A DNA stretch of 64,000 nt from CAIYZT01 sp947461435 (GCA_965284435.1 OZ260083.1:2294001-2358000); one strand, 5' to 3'. Numbered from the stretch's first letter, positions 44,190-52,039 are shown. Translations and numbers: made by a program. The notes: generated by a model not told the origin, from the letters alone.

Positions 44190-44678
44190 ATGTCAGTGGT
44201 CGCCGATATTCTGGAAAGCTGGCGCAGACCTTCGGTTGTGATGCGCCGACATCTGATGCGCGGTCGTTCTGAACCTTTTGCCTTTACCTTTCTGATTGTT
44301 TTTCTGGTGGTTTGTTTGATCGCCCAATGGCCTGAAGCTGCACGAACAACAACCATGAACCCTGATATCCCGCTTCCGCCGCAGCTTTTGGGTCGGGCGA
44401 TGGCGCTATTGGCAACAATCCCGCTTTGGTATGCGTTTGCGGCCTTGGGCGGTATCGTTTTGCGGACCCTAGGCCGGCAGGGCGTGTGGTATGAGGCGCG
44501 GATTGCGCTGTTCTGGGCCTTGGTGACGGTATCGCCGATGATCTTGCTTACGGGGCTTGTTGCTGGAATGATTGGGCCGGGGCCTCAATTGACAAGCGTC
44601 GGCCTTTTGACCTTTGGCTTGTTCGGGCTGTTCTGGGCGCTGAACCTTCGCGAAGCGGGGCGTCGTCATGAATTTTGA
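44190..44678 (+). CDS. YIP1 family membrane protein, first copy
   Basis: A 162-residue inner-membrane protein with four hydrophobic segments (about residues 30-47, 75-92, 105-128, 135-152) and a cytoplasmic N-terminus. It resembles the YIP1-like proteins placed between sufD and sufS in Rhodobacterales. Its function in Fe-S assembly is unknown. It overlaps the next gene by 11 bases and shares general architecture with it, so the two probably work as a pair. Confidence 0.75.
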   Translation: MSVVADILESWRRPSVVMRRHLMRGRSEPFAFTFLIVFLVVCLIAQWPEAARTTTMNPDIPLPPQLLGRAMALLATIPLWYAFAALGGIVLRTLGRQGVWYEARIALFWALVTVSPMILLTGLVAGMIGPGPQLTSVGLLTFGLFGLFWALNLREAGRRHEF

Positions 44679-45237
44679 TCAAGAGACTGTTGTGCTTTTG
44701 CTTCGCGAAAGCATTTTGCGCCCCAGACAGGCCGTACGGCAGATTTTGACGGTTGGTGAGGGCCTTGGATTGGCCTTCATCGCCGTGGGCATCATGGCTA
44801 TTCTGTCGGCCGCTATTTCGGTGATGCTAAGTTGGTTCTCTGCGCCGTCTGGCCAGCCGGACATGGACTATCTGCTTAGTCGGCCATTTGTTTTGGCGGC
44901 GTTACAAGCGCTTGGAATGATCATATTCTCGGCCGTCGTTCTTGGGGTCGGGCGGATATTCAAAGGCAAGGGGTGTTTTGGCCAGATACTGCTTGTCGTC
45001 GCTTGGCTGGATTTCATCCTTCTTTTCTTGCAACTCGCGATGCTTTTACTCGTGCTTGCCATACCCGTTATGGGCGGGATCGTATTGATCGCGACAATGT
45101 GTCTGGCAACTTGGTTGCTGGCCAATTTCATCGCTGAAGTTCACGGATTTCAGTCCACGTTCGCCACGCTTGCTGTCTTGATCGGTGTCATGCTTTTGAT
45201 TGGCATGGCCTTGGTTCAATTTTCTCCACCGATGTGA
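44668..45237 (+). CDS. YIP1 family membrane protein, second copy
   Basis: A 189-residue inner-membrane protein with five or so hydrophobic segments. It begins MNFDQETVVLLLRESILRP, and the motif RPRQAVRQIL matches the N-terminal amphipathic part of YIP1-like proteins. The two conserved hydrophobic hairpins (LGLAFIAVGIMAILSAA; LLVVAWLDFILLFLQLA) follow. It lies between the first YIP1-like gene and sufS in a tight operon, which suggests a membrane role linked to Suf, but this is only context. Confidence 0.75.
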   Translation: MNFDQETVVLLLRESILRPRQAVRQILTVGEGLGLAFIAVGIMAILSAAISVMLSWFSAPSGQPDMDYLLSRPFVLAALQALGMIIFSAVVLGVGRIFKGKGCFGQILLVVAWLDFILLFLQLAMLLLVLAIPVMGGIVLIATMCLATWLLANFIAEVHGFQSTFATLAVLIGVMLLIGMALVQFSPPM

Positions 45238-45246
45238 GATGCACCA

Positions 45247-46467
45247 ATGTATGATGTCAACGCCGTCCGAAGTGATTTCCCTATCCTGTCGCGCAAGGTA
45301 AACGAGCGCCCATTGGTCTATCTTGACAATGGGGCGTCAGCGCAAAAACCGCGGGCGGTCATTGACGCCATGACCCATGCCTATGAACAAGAATATGCCA
45401 ATGTTCACAGGGGGCTGCACTGGCTGTCAAATACGGCCACCGACAATTATGAAGCTGTCCGTGGCAAGATGGCCAAGTTTTTGAATGCACCGAACGAAGA
45501 CACGATCGTTTTCACCACCGGCGCGACGGAGGGGATCAATCTGGTCTCTTACGCCTGGGCTGCCCCGCGGTTTCAGGCGGGTGATGAGATCGTTCTGTCC
45601 ATCATGGAGCATCACGCAAACATCGTCCCGTGGCATTTTCTACGAGAGCGCCTTGGTGTGGTCCTGAAATGGGTCGATGTTGACGCGCAGGGGGATCTGG
45701 ACCCGCAAGCCGTTCTGGACGCGATTGGCCCCCGCACAAAATTGGTGGCGATCACGCATATGTCCAATGTGCTGGGCACTGTCGTTGATGTTGCCGCCAT
45801 TTGCGCGGGCGCCCATCAAATGGGTGTTCCGGTCCTGGTGGATGGATCGCAGGCGGCGGTGCATATGCCTGTCGATGTGCACGCCTTGGGCTGTGATTTT
45901 TACGCTGTCACCGGACACAAGCTTTATGGTCCGTCAGGTTCGGGTGTGATCTATATTTCGGCTGACCGGATGGCGGAAATGCAACCCTTTTTGGGGGGCG
46001 GGGACATGATCCGTGAGGTGACGCGCACCAACGTCGTGTACAACACACCGCCCATGAAATTTGAAGCTGGCACGCCTGGAATTGTCGCTCAGATTGGATT
46101 GGGCGTGGCCGTCGACTACATGACGGCATTGGGCATGCAGAACATTTCAGCCCATGAAAAGGCGTTGCGCGACTATGCACAGGCCCGGTTGGGAAAGTTG
46201 CAATGGTTGAATATCCAAGGAAATTCGGACGCAAAGGGCGCGATCTTTTCGTTTACAATGGCTGGCGCGGCACATGCCCATGATATTTCTACTATCCTTG
46301 ACAAACGCGGGATTGCTGTGCGCGCCGGAACGCATTGTGCCATGCCTTTGATGGAGCACTTGGGCATATCGGCCTCGTGCCGGGCCTCCTTTGGGCTTTA
46401 TAACACGATGTCGGAAGTGGATGCCTTGGTTGACGGATTGGAGTTCTGCCACGAGCTATTGAGTTGA
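45247..46467 (+). CDS. sufS: Cysteine desulfurase SufS
   Basis: A 406-residue type II cysteine desulfurase. PLP lysine Lys225 is in TGHKLYGPSG; catalytic Cys364 is in RAGTHCAMPLM, matching the position in E. coli SufS. The HMSNVLGTV and DGSQAAVHMPVDV blocks are as expected. Type II enzymes usually need an acceptor (SufE or SufU), and none is encoded in this window. It is the last gene of the operon; a tRNA gene follows 47 bases later. Confidence 0.96.
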   Translation: MYDVNAVRSDFPILSRKVNERPLVYLDNGASAQKPRAVIDAMTHAYEQEYANVHRGLHWLSNTATDNYEAVRGKMAKFLNAPNEDTIVFTTGATEGINLVSYAWAAPRFQAGDEIVLSIMEHHANIVPWHFLRERLGVVLKWVDVDAQGDLDPQAVLDAIGPRTKLVAITHMSNVLGTVVDVAAICAGAHQMGVPVLVDGSQAAVHMPVDVHALGCDFYAVTGHKLYGPSGSGVIYISADRMAEMQPFLGGGDMIREVTRTNVVYNTPPMKFEAGTPGIVAQIGLGVAVDYMTALGMQNISAHEKALRDYAQARLGKLQWLNIQGNSDAKGAIFSFTMAGAAHAHDISTILDKRGIAVRAGTHCAMPLMEHLGISASCRASFGLYNTMSEVDALVDGLEFCHELLS

Positions 46468-46514
46468 TTTTCCGTTGCCTTCTGATGCGTCTTGGCCTAC
46501 ATAAACGGCAGTTA

Positions 46515-46591
46515 GCACCCATAGCTCAGCTGGATAGAGCGTTGCCCTCCGAAGGCAAAGGTCGCACGTTCGAATCGTGCTGGGTGCACCA
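46515..46591 (+). tRNA. tRNA-Arg (anticodon CCG)
   Basis: A 77-base cloverleaf. Acceptor stem GCACCCA pairs with TGGGTGC, the D-arm is AGCTGGATA, and the anticodon stem TTGCC/GGCAA encloses CTCCGAA (anticodon CCG, reading CGG). The T-arm is GCACG-TTCGAAT-CGTGC. The 3' CCA is encoded (46589-46591). The gene lies between sufS and the convergent receiver/Hpt gene. Confidence 0.97.
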
Positions 46592-46653
46592 CAAACGCTG
46601 AAAATTCCAAAGTGATTGTGAAACGGCTTTCCACAAAATTTCCGCACCGATTT

Positions 46654-47550
46654 TCAGGGCTGATTTGTCAGTTCTTTGGCTTTTGATTGAATCAAGCTTC
46701 GCGTCGGCGGCCAAAGGCGGAGCGCCTCGCCAAACGCGGCCTGAACCTCTGGCATTTTGCCGGTTTTGCAAAGTCCTTCCACAAGACGCAACTGCACGCA
46801 AAGCGCGTGCGCGGCGAACATCCCGGTGGATCCGCAGAGCTTGTGAACGTCACGCCTGAGGTCATCGCCAGCTTGCGCCGTGTCCATCATGGTTGCGATC
46901 TGGGCAAGGTCTTTATCCGTGCTTTCAAGAAAAGCCCCGATGAGTCGCTGGCCCCGCGTGCTGCCCATCGTTTGAATGAGATCGTCGAAGATTTCCTCGT
47001 CAATCAGCGGTTCAGGAAGGGTAGGGGACGCAGACGGCGGGGCGGACACCTGCGGCTGCGTTTTTGCAAACCGTTCAATCACTTCGGCCAATACGCGGCC
47101 AGTGGTGGGTTTGAAGATGACATCCTGCATGCCAGCGTTTCGAAAACGGTCAACTTCCTCTGACAGGGCATGTGCCGTCAACGCGACGATGGGGGTTCGC
47201 TTTGAAGGGCCATCACCGTGCCTGATTTCCCCGGTCGCTTGAACGCCATCAAGAACGGGCATCGAAATATCCATCAAGATCAGATCAAACTCGGTCTGTT
47301 CAGCCATCCTGACGCCCTCGGCGCCATCATGGGCCTCTTGTATTTTGTGCCCCTGATTTGCCAATAACTCTCGAACAACCAATCGGTTAATCGGATTATC
47401 CTCGACAAGCAGTATTTTCATTGTCTGAGCGGGCTGAGGTTCGATCAAAGCGGTGTGTTCCAAGACTTTTTGGGGCTGGTCGGGGGGGGGCAGTCTCATT
47501 TTCGATATGGTCCAATGTGACCGGCAGGTGCACCGAAAATGTACTGCCAT
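46654..47550 (-). pseudogene. Receiver plus Hpt part of a frameshifted hybrid kinase
   Basis: This open frame encodes the C-terminal half of a hybrid kinase. A receiver domain (ILLVEDNPINRLVV; phosphoacceptor Asp in LILMDISMPVLDG; Lys in VIFKPTTG) is followed by an Hpt domain with the phosphorylatable His in RRDVHKLCGSTGMF. Upstream of the receiver the frame reads DQPQKVLEHTALIEPQPAQ, a linker, and joins the kinase frame exactly at the C9 tract. It might be translated alone from ATG 47421 (MKILLVEDN), but no ribosome-binding site is visible there. I therefore read it as the separated end of the upstream kinase gene. Confidence 0.8.
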
Positions 47551-49267
47551 TGCCCAAACGGCTGGAAAGGGAGATTTGCCCGTTCAAGGAATGAACGACA
47601 CGGCGCGTGATCCCAAGGCCGAGTCCGGTTCCACCAACAATTCGCGAATAACTTGTGTCGAGCGTTACAAAGTCCTCAAAGACCTTTTCGCTGTCTTCTT
47701 TCGCAATGCCGACACCCGTATCAATGACGTCTATAACCGTTCCCTTACTTTTTTCGTCCGGTGCAATGCGAACGGTAACTGTTCCGTTTCGTGTAAATTT
47801 TATCGCGTTTCCGATCAGATTGGTGAGGATCTGACGAACCATAAAGGGGTCAGTCTTTATCCATTTTTTGCCGGTGAATTGCATTTCCAGAACAAGGGTG
47901 TTTCCGTGATTTTCGGCAATTTTTGCCTGGTTCGCGAAGACTTCGTCGACCATGCCTGCAAGATCAAATATCTGCGTTTGTGGAAGCATTTTACCGCTTT
48001 CCAGCAAAGAGATGTTCAAGACGTCTTCAACATGCTGCTGTAGAATCCTGCTTGAGATTTTCATGACGTCCAGCTGTTGTTTCTGTCTTTCGTCCAAGCG
48101 CGAGCTTTCCAACAGTTCAAGCATGCCAATCATCCCATTGAGAGGGGTGCGCATCTCATGACTCATGACGGCTAGAAGTTTGGCCTTTGCCCTTTCGCCG
48201 GCAAGCGCATCATCGCGCGCCTTGACCAACTCAGCTTCATTGGCGACCTGGATGGAAACGTCGCGCAAAAAAGAGACAAAGAAATCTTCGCCATTTGCCA
48301 ATACCTTTGAAATGGCCACTTCAATGGGGAATGTTCTGCCTTTTGCATGCTTTGCCTTCAACCGAAGGCGGCCCGCCCCCGTGACCCGCAGCTCTCCCGT
48401 CGTCTTATAGCGTTTCATTCCATGGTCATGGGCCGACCGATACTCATCCGGAACGATCAGTTCTGCCATATCCTGCCCCATGGCTGTTGAGCGGGGAATG
48501 CCAAAAACGTCGCTTGCTGACCCATTGAATTCAACCACCCGACCGTCCGCATCAACGACGATGACGGCATCCAGGGCCGTTTCAATGATGGCTTCCAATC
48601 GAGCAAGGGTTTCAAGTTTTTCAGTGGTGGCGCGGCGTGTGTTTCTTCCCAAAATCAACAAAACCGCCAGCATGGTTATCAAGATGATAATCAGAATAAG
48701 CGTCAATACCCCGGCAGATTTCAAGGTTTCGGCGACATCCAATCGTTCCGCATCTGAAATTGCGGCCAGAACTTTTAGACCCACCAAGGTAAGATTTCGA
48801 ACCGACTTTCGAACCTCACCCGATTCATCCTCTATTTTCGAAAGCGACGCCCTAAGATCGTCTTCCGGGCCGTCGATCAATGGTTGAACGGCCGTTAACC
48901 AAGATCTTATCGCCTTCAGATGGGCCGAAAACTGACTGTCGGTTTGCGCTTTGATAAATACGGCGCTGGTTTCAAAGGTCGATATGCGACTAAAGAAGAC
49001 GTCGTACCGCTCTCGCACAGTGGAAAGAGGGATCTTGAAGGTGGCCGCCTCGTGTAGCGAGTTTCGGAACGTTAAAAACTCGACATCCGCCTGCGCCAAC
49101 GTCCATTGGACAGTATCCGAAGAGGCAGAGTTTTGCGAATCGATCTTTCGTGCAACGTCAAAGTACAGAAAACCCGTTGCCATCAAGCAAACGAGGATAA
49201 CAAATGCTGTTATCCCCGGATGAAGGCGGTCAAAGACCGCACCGGAGGATCTGGATCCTTTGTCCAC
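47396..49267 (-). CDS. Membrane sensor histidine kinase (PAS-HisKA-HATPase), truncated by frameshift
   Basis: A 623-codon frame. TM1 lies at about residues 19-38, then a helical periplasmic sensor (40-183), TM2 about 187-206, and a PAS domain (225-340) with VDADGRVVEFNG. HisKA has His370 in MSHEMRTPLNGM, and the HATPase has NLIGNAIKF, DTGVGIA and GTGLGLGI. The start is GTG with GGGAG 6 bases upstream, 18 bases after the SUOX-fold gene. After Pro595 the frame passes through nine Cs into a 28-residue nonsense tail ending at 47396. Removing one C would continue directly into the receiver/Hpt frame, giving 870 residues. As sequenced, the receiver and Hpt steps are uncoupled. Confidence 0.85.
   Translation of the reverse strand: MDKGSRSSGAVFDRLHPGITAFVILVCLMATGFLYFDVARKIDSQNSASSDTVQWTLAQADVEFLTFRNSLHEAATFKIPLSTVRERYDVFFSRISTFETSAVFIKAQTDSQFSAHLKAIRSWLTAVQPLIDGPEDDLRASLSKIEDESGEVRKSVRNLTLVGLKVLAAISDAERLDVAETLKSAGVLTLILIIILITMLAVLLILGRNTRRATTEKLETLARLEAIIETALDAVIVVDADGRVVEFNGSASDVFGIPRSTAMGQDMAELIVPDEYRSAHDHGMKRYKTTGELRVTGAGRLRLKAKHAKGRTFPIEVAISKVLANGEDFFVSFLRDVSIQVANEAELVKARDDALAGERAKAKLLAVMSHEMRTPLNGMIGMLELLESSRLDERQKQQLDVMKISSRILQQHVEDVLNISLLESGKMLPQTQIFDLAGMVDEVFANQAKIAENHGNTLVLEMQFTGKKWIKTDPFMVRQILTNLIGNAIKFTRNGTVTVRIAPDEKSKGTVIDVIDTGVGIAKEDSEKVFEDFVTLDTSYSRIVGGTGLGLGITRRVVHSLNGQISLSSRLGNGSTFSVHLPVTLDHIENETAPPRPAPKSLGTHRFDRTSARSDNENTACRG
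47482..47490. repeat. Homopolymer tract G9 (C9 on the coding strand)
   Basis: Nine consecutive G on the plus strand lie inside the hybrid kinase gene, exactly where the reading frame changes. Eight or eleven bases would keep the kinase and receiver/Hpt in one frame. Confidence 0.95.
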
Positions 49268-49285
49268 CGCCTACTCCCGCAGTTT

Positions 49286-49801
49286 TCAGGGTAAAATCTC
49301 TATTCTTGCAAGTTGCCATATCGAGCGTGAATAAACCACCTCAGTCCGATAATCAGGGTTGGAGTCGTAAGGGTAGACCAACCAGAGCGGACCCTTGTCG
49401 CGCACGGAAATCTCTTTTCCGTTTACCAGATATGCAAGAATTGGGCCGCCCACGACTGCGTCTGAAACGGGCACCTCTGCGGCATAATCATTGACCGCAA
49501 TCATTGAAAGGGATCCCGCAGACACGCCAAGCGTATCCAGAAAATCCTTTAGAAGGACCCCCGTAAACTCGGTTTCACCCTCGGTCCAAACTGTCGTTGT
49601 GGTAAAGGATGTTTGGGGAAGGGACGTCAGCATGGCAAGATCAAAGACAGCTTCCTTGCCGTCGTTGCTTACCGGGACATCCCCAGAAACACGCAAAATT
49701 GGGTCTCCTGTGGGCGCAGGTAGAGATTGTGCGAGGCCAAGCGTTGCAGTTGAAAGAATAACTGCGATTATAAGAACCATCCGCCGTGTTGCTAGTTTCA
49801 T
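49286..49801 (-). CDS. Periplasmic SUOX-fold (molybdopterin-binding-like) protein without cysteine
   Basis: A 171-residue exported protein with an N-terminal signal sequence (RMVLIIAVILSTATLGLAQ). The mature part resembles a short sulfite-oxidase-type fold: FTGVLLKDFLDTLGV, NDYAAEVPVSD and KGPLWLVYPYDS match its conserved blocks. It contains no cysteine at all, so the usual Cys ligand of the molybdenum cofactor is missing. An enzymatic role is therefore doubtful, and a ligand-sensing or accessory role is more likely. AGGA lies about 7 bases upstream of the ATG. It is the first gene of an operon with the sensor kinase 18 bases downstream. Confidence 0.75.
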   Translation of the reverse strand: MKLATRRMVLIIAVILSTATLGLAQSLPAPTGDPILRVSGDVPVSNDGKEAVFDLAMLTSLPQTSFTTTTVWTEGETEFTGVLLKDFLDTLGVSAGSLSMIAVNDYAAEVPVSDAVVGGPILAYLVNGKEISVRDKGPLWLVYPYDSNPDYRTEVVYSRSIWQLARIEILP

Positions 49802-49928
49802 CCCAAATTCCTAACCTGAGTGCGTCCGACCGGCCCCCTTGTGTCATATCCCTATGCGAAACTCATCGACTAAAAAGCATATGTGTATATACTTATGGAT
49901 ATGTTGGTGCCGTTTTCAGTGAAAAACC

Positions 49929-49942
49929 TATGCGTACGCATA
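49929..49942. promoter_or_regulatory. Perfect 14-bp palindrome, candidate operator
   Basis: TATGCGTACGCATA reads identically on both strands. It lies about midway between the two divergent start codons (127 bases from one, 169 from the other). Candidate binder: the adjacent LuxR-type response regulator or LuxR protein; this is inference. Confidence 0.5.
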
Positions 49943-50036
49943 CGTGCAATTTCGCAAGTTTGGGATTACTCATCTAAAAGAGGAAGCAGGATCTGCCAAA
50001 GTCCGTTTTGCCATACTTTGGACCGGTTTATGTGAC

Positions 50037-50048
50037 TTGGTGCACCAA
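50037..50048. promoter_or_regulatory. Perfect 12-bp palindrome upstream of the response regulator
   Basis: TTGGTGCACCAA is a perfect palindrome ending 63 bases before the response regulator ATG. Its sequence differs from the 14-bp palindrome, so two different regulators may bind this region. Confidence 0.45.
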
Positions 50049-50111
50049 TAGGACACTATGGCGCGGCCCTAAAAGTACGCCGTGTATACGTAAGATGAAA
50101 GAAGACTGTTC

Positions 50112-50714
50112 ATGAGATTGCTTGTCGCAGATGACCACGATTTGGTCCGGGAAACGATTGTTGCATTTTTGCAAAACGAAGGATTTGAGGAGGTTCTGCA
50201 GGCCTCAAATCTTGAGGCAGCTCTCACGCTGGTCGCCACCTCGGGCTGTTTTGATCTGGCTTTGATCGACTATGATATGCCCGGCATGAACGGACTTGAG
50301 GGCCTGAAAAAGATGATGTTGGCAAATGACGGTCGTCCTGTTGCCTTGATGTCAGGGGCCGCGACGCCGCAGATCGCAGAGCAGGCTTTGGCGATGGGGG
50401 CCTCAGGCTATGTGCCTAAAACGCTCAGTTCAAAGTCGATGGTTGCCGCGGCGCGCTTTATGGTAGCAGGGGAAACCTTTGCGCCTATGTCATTGATGAA
50501 ACGAGAAATCCCCAAGAATGAAATGCAACTTTCTCCTCGGGAAGTTGATGTTCTGCGCGGCATTTGCGATGGCAAGTCGAATAAAGAAATCGCCAGAGAC
50601 TGTGAGCTGCAAGAGGTAACTGTCAAACTTCATGTCAAGACCATGAGCCGGAAGCTGGGTGCGAAGAACCGAACTCACGCTGCGATGATCGCACGCGATC
50701 GGAAGTTGTTGTAA
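50112..50714 (+). CDS. LuxR/NarL-type response regulator
   Basis: A 200-residue two-domain regulator. The receiver has the acidic pair in VADDHDLVRE, phosphoacceptor Asp in LALIDYDMPGMNG, and Lys in YVPKTLSSK. The HTH domain (about residues 138-195) reads LSPREVDVLRGICDGKSN, then KEIARDCELQEVTVKLHV. It is divergent from the SUOX-fold/hybrid kinase operon and is its most likely output protein, receiving phosphate through the Hpt domain. Alternatively it could serve another kinase. Confidence 0.92.
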   Translation: MRLLVADDHDLVRETIVAFLQNEGFEEVLQASNLEAALTLVATSGCFDLALIDYDMPGMNGLEGLKKMMLANDGRPVALMSGAATPQIAEQALAMGASGYVPKTLSSKSMVAAARFMVAGETFAPMSLMKREIPKNEMQLSPREVDVLRGICDGKSNKEIARDCELQEVTVKLHVKTMSRKLGAKNRTHAAMIARDRKLL

Positions 50715-50809
50715 TCGGTTGATTGTTGCCGTGACGTTGTCCAAACGACCCATCGTCTGTAGTGCAAAGAGTGAGTGGCAGTAACCTCGTGCCTGGCATC
50801 TGCATTTCG

Positions 50810-50825
50810 CATAATCAATATTATG
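50810..50825. promoter_or_regulatory. Inverted repeat upstream of the LuxR-family gene
   Basis: CATAAT-caat-ATTATG, a 6-bp inverted repeat with a 4-base centre, lies 150 bases before the LuxR gene start in an otherwise empty 261-base gap. It is a candidate site for the LuxR protein itself or for the upstream response regulator. Confidence 0.35.
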
Positions 50826-50975
50826 TAAAGTACAGAGATCGAACCGCGGCTGTAAGCCTGTGAAAATCCCGTAAATACGGACAATCCATCCAAAAGCGCA
50901 CCCTCGACATCCCTTGGGCGCAATGGAATAATCTTTAGATAGAACCCATAACAAACGGTCTATGGAGCAGATAAC

Positions 50976-51767
50976 GTGACGGACCTATTGCAGTTGGTCG
51001 TAAGGATCACAACAGCTTCAAATGCGGATGAGGCGTGGAAACTTGGAACCGCTTTTTTTGCCAGTCTGGGCTTTCAACGGGTGAACTACGGGTTCACTCG
51101 TTTTCGCAGTCTGCGGTCTGTTGGTGATCCAGATGATGCACTTTTCCTGTCAACTTGTGATTCTGATTATGTAAATCGATATTTTCGGGGAAAGTTCTTT
51201 GCCCGAACGCCCGTCTATCATTGGGCAGAACGGAATGTTGGGGCTTGTACCTGGGCTTGGGTGAAAGTGGCGGCGCTTGAGGGTCGATTGACCCATGACG
51301 AACTGGCGTCGGTCAAAGAAAATCAAAGAATTGGTGTCACCTCCGGCATTACGATCAGCTTTCCCGAAAACTCGGTAAGATCAAAAGGGGCTTTGGGACT
51401 GATTGCCGATATCGGGATGTCAGACCAAGATGTCGAAGACATTTGGGCCAAATCTCGAAACGAGATTGAATCTGTGGCGCAAGTTTTGCATCTGAAGTTG
51501 ATCCAATTTCCAATCGCGAGTGGTACCCGCCCCCTGACGCAGCGGCAGCGCGAGGTTCTTGAGTGGGTCGCGGATGGAAAGACATCCCAAGATGTCGCGA
51601 CCATTTTGGGGATATCAACGGCCATGATAGAAAAGCATTTACGCCTTGCGCGCGAAGTACTTTGTGTTGACACAACCACGCAAGCTGTCGCCAAGGCGGC
51701 ACTCTTGAATCTTATTTTCAATTCAGATCCAGAAGGTCAGGATCGCGTTGCCATCGCGGCTGGGTAG
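50976..51767 (+). CDS. LuxR family regulator with autoinducer-binding-like domain (no LuxI nearby)
   Basis: A 263-residue regulator. An N-terminal autoinducer-binding domain (about residues 15-165, with ACTWAW and GVTSGITISF) is followed by a LuxR HTH at about 185-245 (LTQRQREVLEWVADGKTSQDV, residues 188-208). The start is GTG with GGAG 9 bases upstream. The Asp that usually contacts the acyl-homoserine-lactone amide (DPV in TraR-like proteins) appears replaced: the aligned residues read ARTPVYHW. No luxI-type synthase is in the window, so this is a LuxR solo. It lies after the response regulator, in the same direction, 261 bases away. Confidence 0.85.
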   Translation: MTDLLQLVVRITTASNADEAWKLGTAFFASLGFQRVNYGFTRFRSLRSVGDPDDALFLSTCDSDYVNRYFRGKFFARTPVYHWAERNVGACTWAWVKVAALEGRLTHDELASVKENQRIGVTSGITISFPENSVRSKGALGLIADIGMSDQDVEDIWAKSRNEIESVAQVLHLKLIQFPIASGTRPLTQRQREVLEWVADGKTSQDVATILGISTAMIEKHLRLAREVLCVDTTTQAVAKAALLNLIFNSDPEGQDRVAIAAG

Positions 51768-51847
51768 GGTTTCCCTTACTTTTGAACGCGGGGCATTTGG
51801 GCCAGTATCGCGACGTTCCTAGAGTGGTGGCGAAAGCCATAGGAAAG

Positions 51848-51888
51848 TTAGGCAAGGTCTTGTGCATTTTCACACGCACTTTGCCTAA
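51848..51888. other. Hairpin 1 in the luxR-tsf gap
   Basis: TTAGGCAA (51848-51855) pairs with TTGCCTAA (51881-51888). An inner inverted pair TGTG/CACA lies in the loop. There is no adjoining T-run. Confidence 0.5.
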
Positions 51889-51897
51889 AGTCGGAAA

Positions 51898-51925
51898 GTG
51901 CGGCCTCGTATTCTCGAGGCCGCAC
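51898..51925. other. Hairpin 2 in the luxR-tsf gap
   Basis: A perfect 11-bp stem, GTGCGGCCTCG with CGAGGCCGCAC, and a 6-base loop TATTCT. No clear T-run follows on the plus strand. It could end the LuxR transcript in a factor-assisted way. Confidence 0.6.
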
Positions 51926-51967
51926 CCCTAATTGCTCTTGCTCTCATCCCCGTGTGCAAGCGCATGA

Positions 51968-51994
51968 GCGGTGGTTTCTTAGCGAAGCCACCGC
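51968..51994. other. Hairpin 3 in the luxR-tsf gap
   Basis: GCGGTGGTTTC (51968-51978) pairs with GAAGCCACCGC (51984-51994), an 11-bp stem with one G-T pair and a 5-base loop TTAGC. Confidence 0.5.
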
Positions 51995-52006
51995 CTGTGG
52001 GACCCC

Positions 52007-52039
52007 AAAAGTGAAAAGGGCCGCACGGGTGTGCGGCCC
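52007..52039 (-). terminator. Rho-independent terminator after tsf
   Basis: GGGCCGCAC (52018-52026) pairs perfectly with GTGCGGCCC (52031-52039). On the minus strand TTTT and a second T-run follow. It lies 22 bases beyond the tsf stop. Confidence 0.85.

Larger units (their letters stand above)
49802..50111. promoter_or_regulatory. Divergent promoter region between the SUOX-fold and response regulator genes
   Basis: A 310-base AT-richer region between divergent transcripts. It contains two perfect palindromes (listed separately), smaller palindromes GTATATAC (49885-49892) and GTATAC (50084-50089), and a direct repeat ACTCATC (49861-49867 and 49969-49975). Each ACTCATC copy is followed within a few bases by TAAAAG. 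No reading frame here looks real. Confidence 0.6.
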
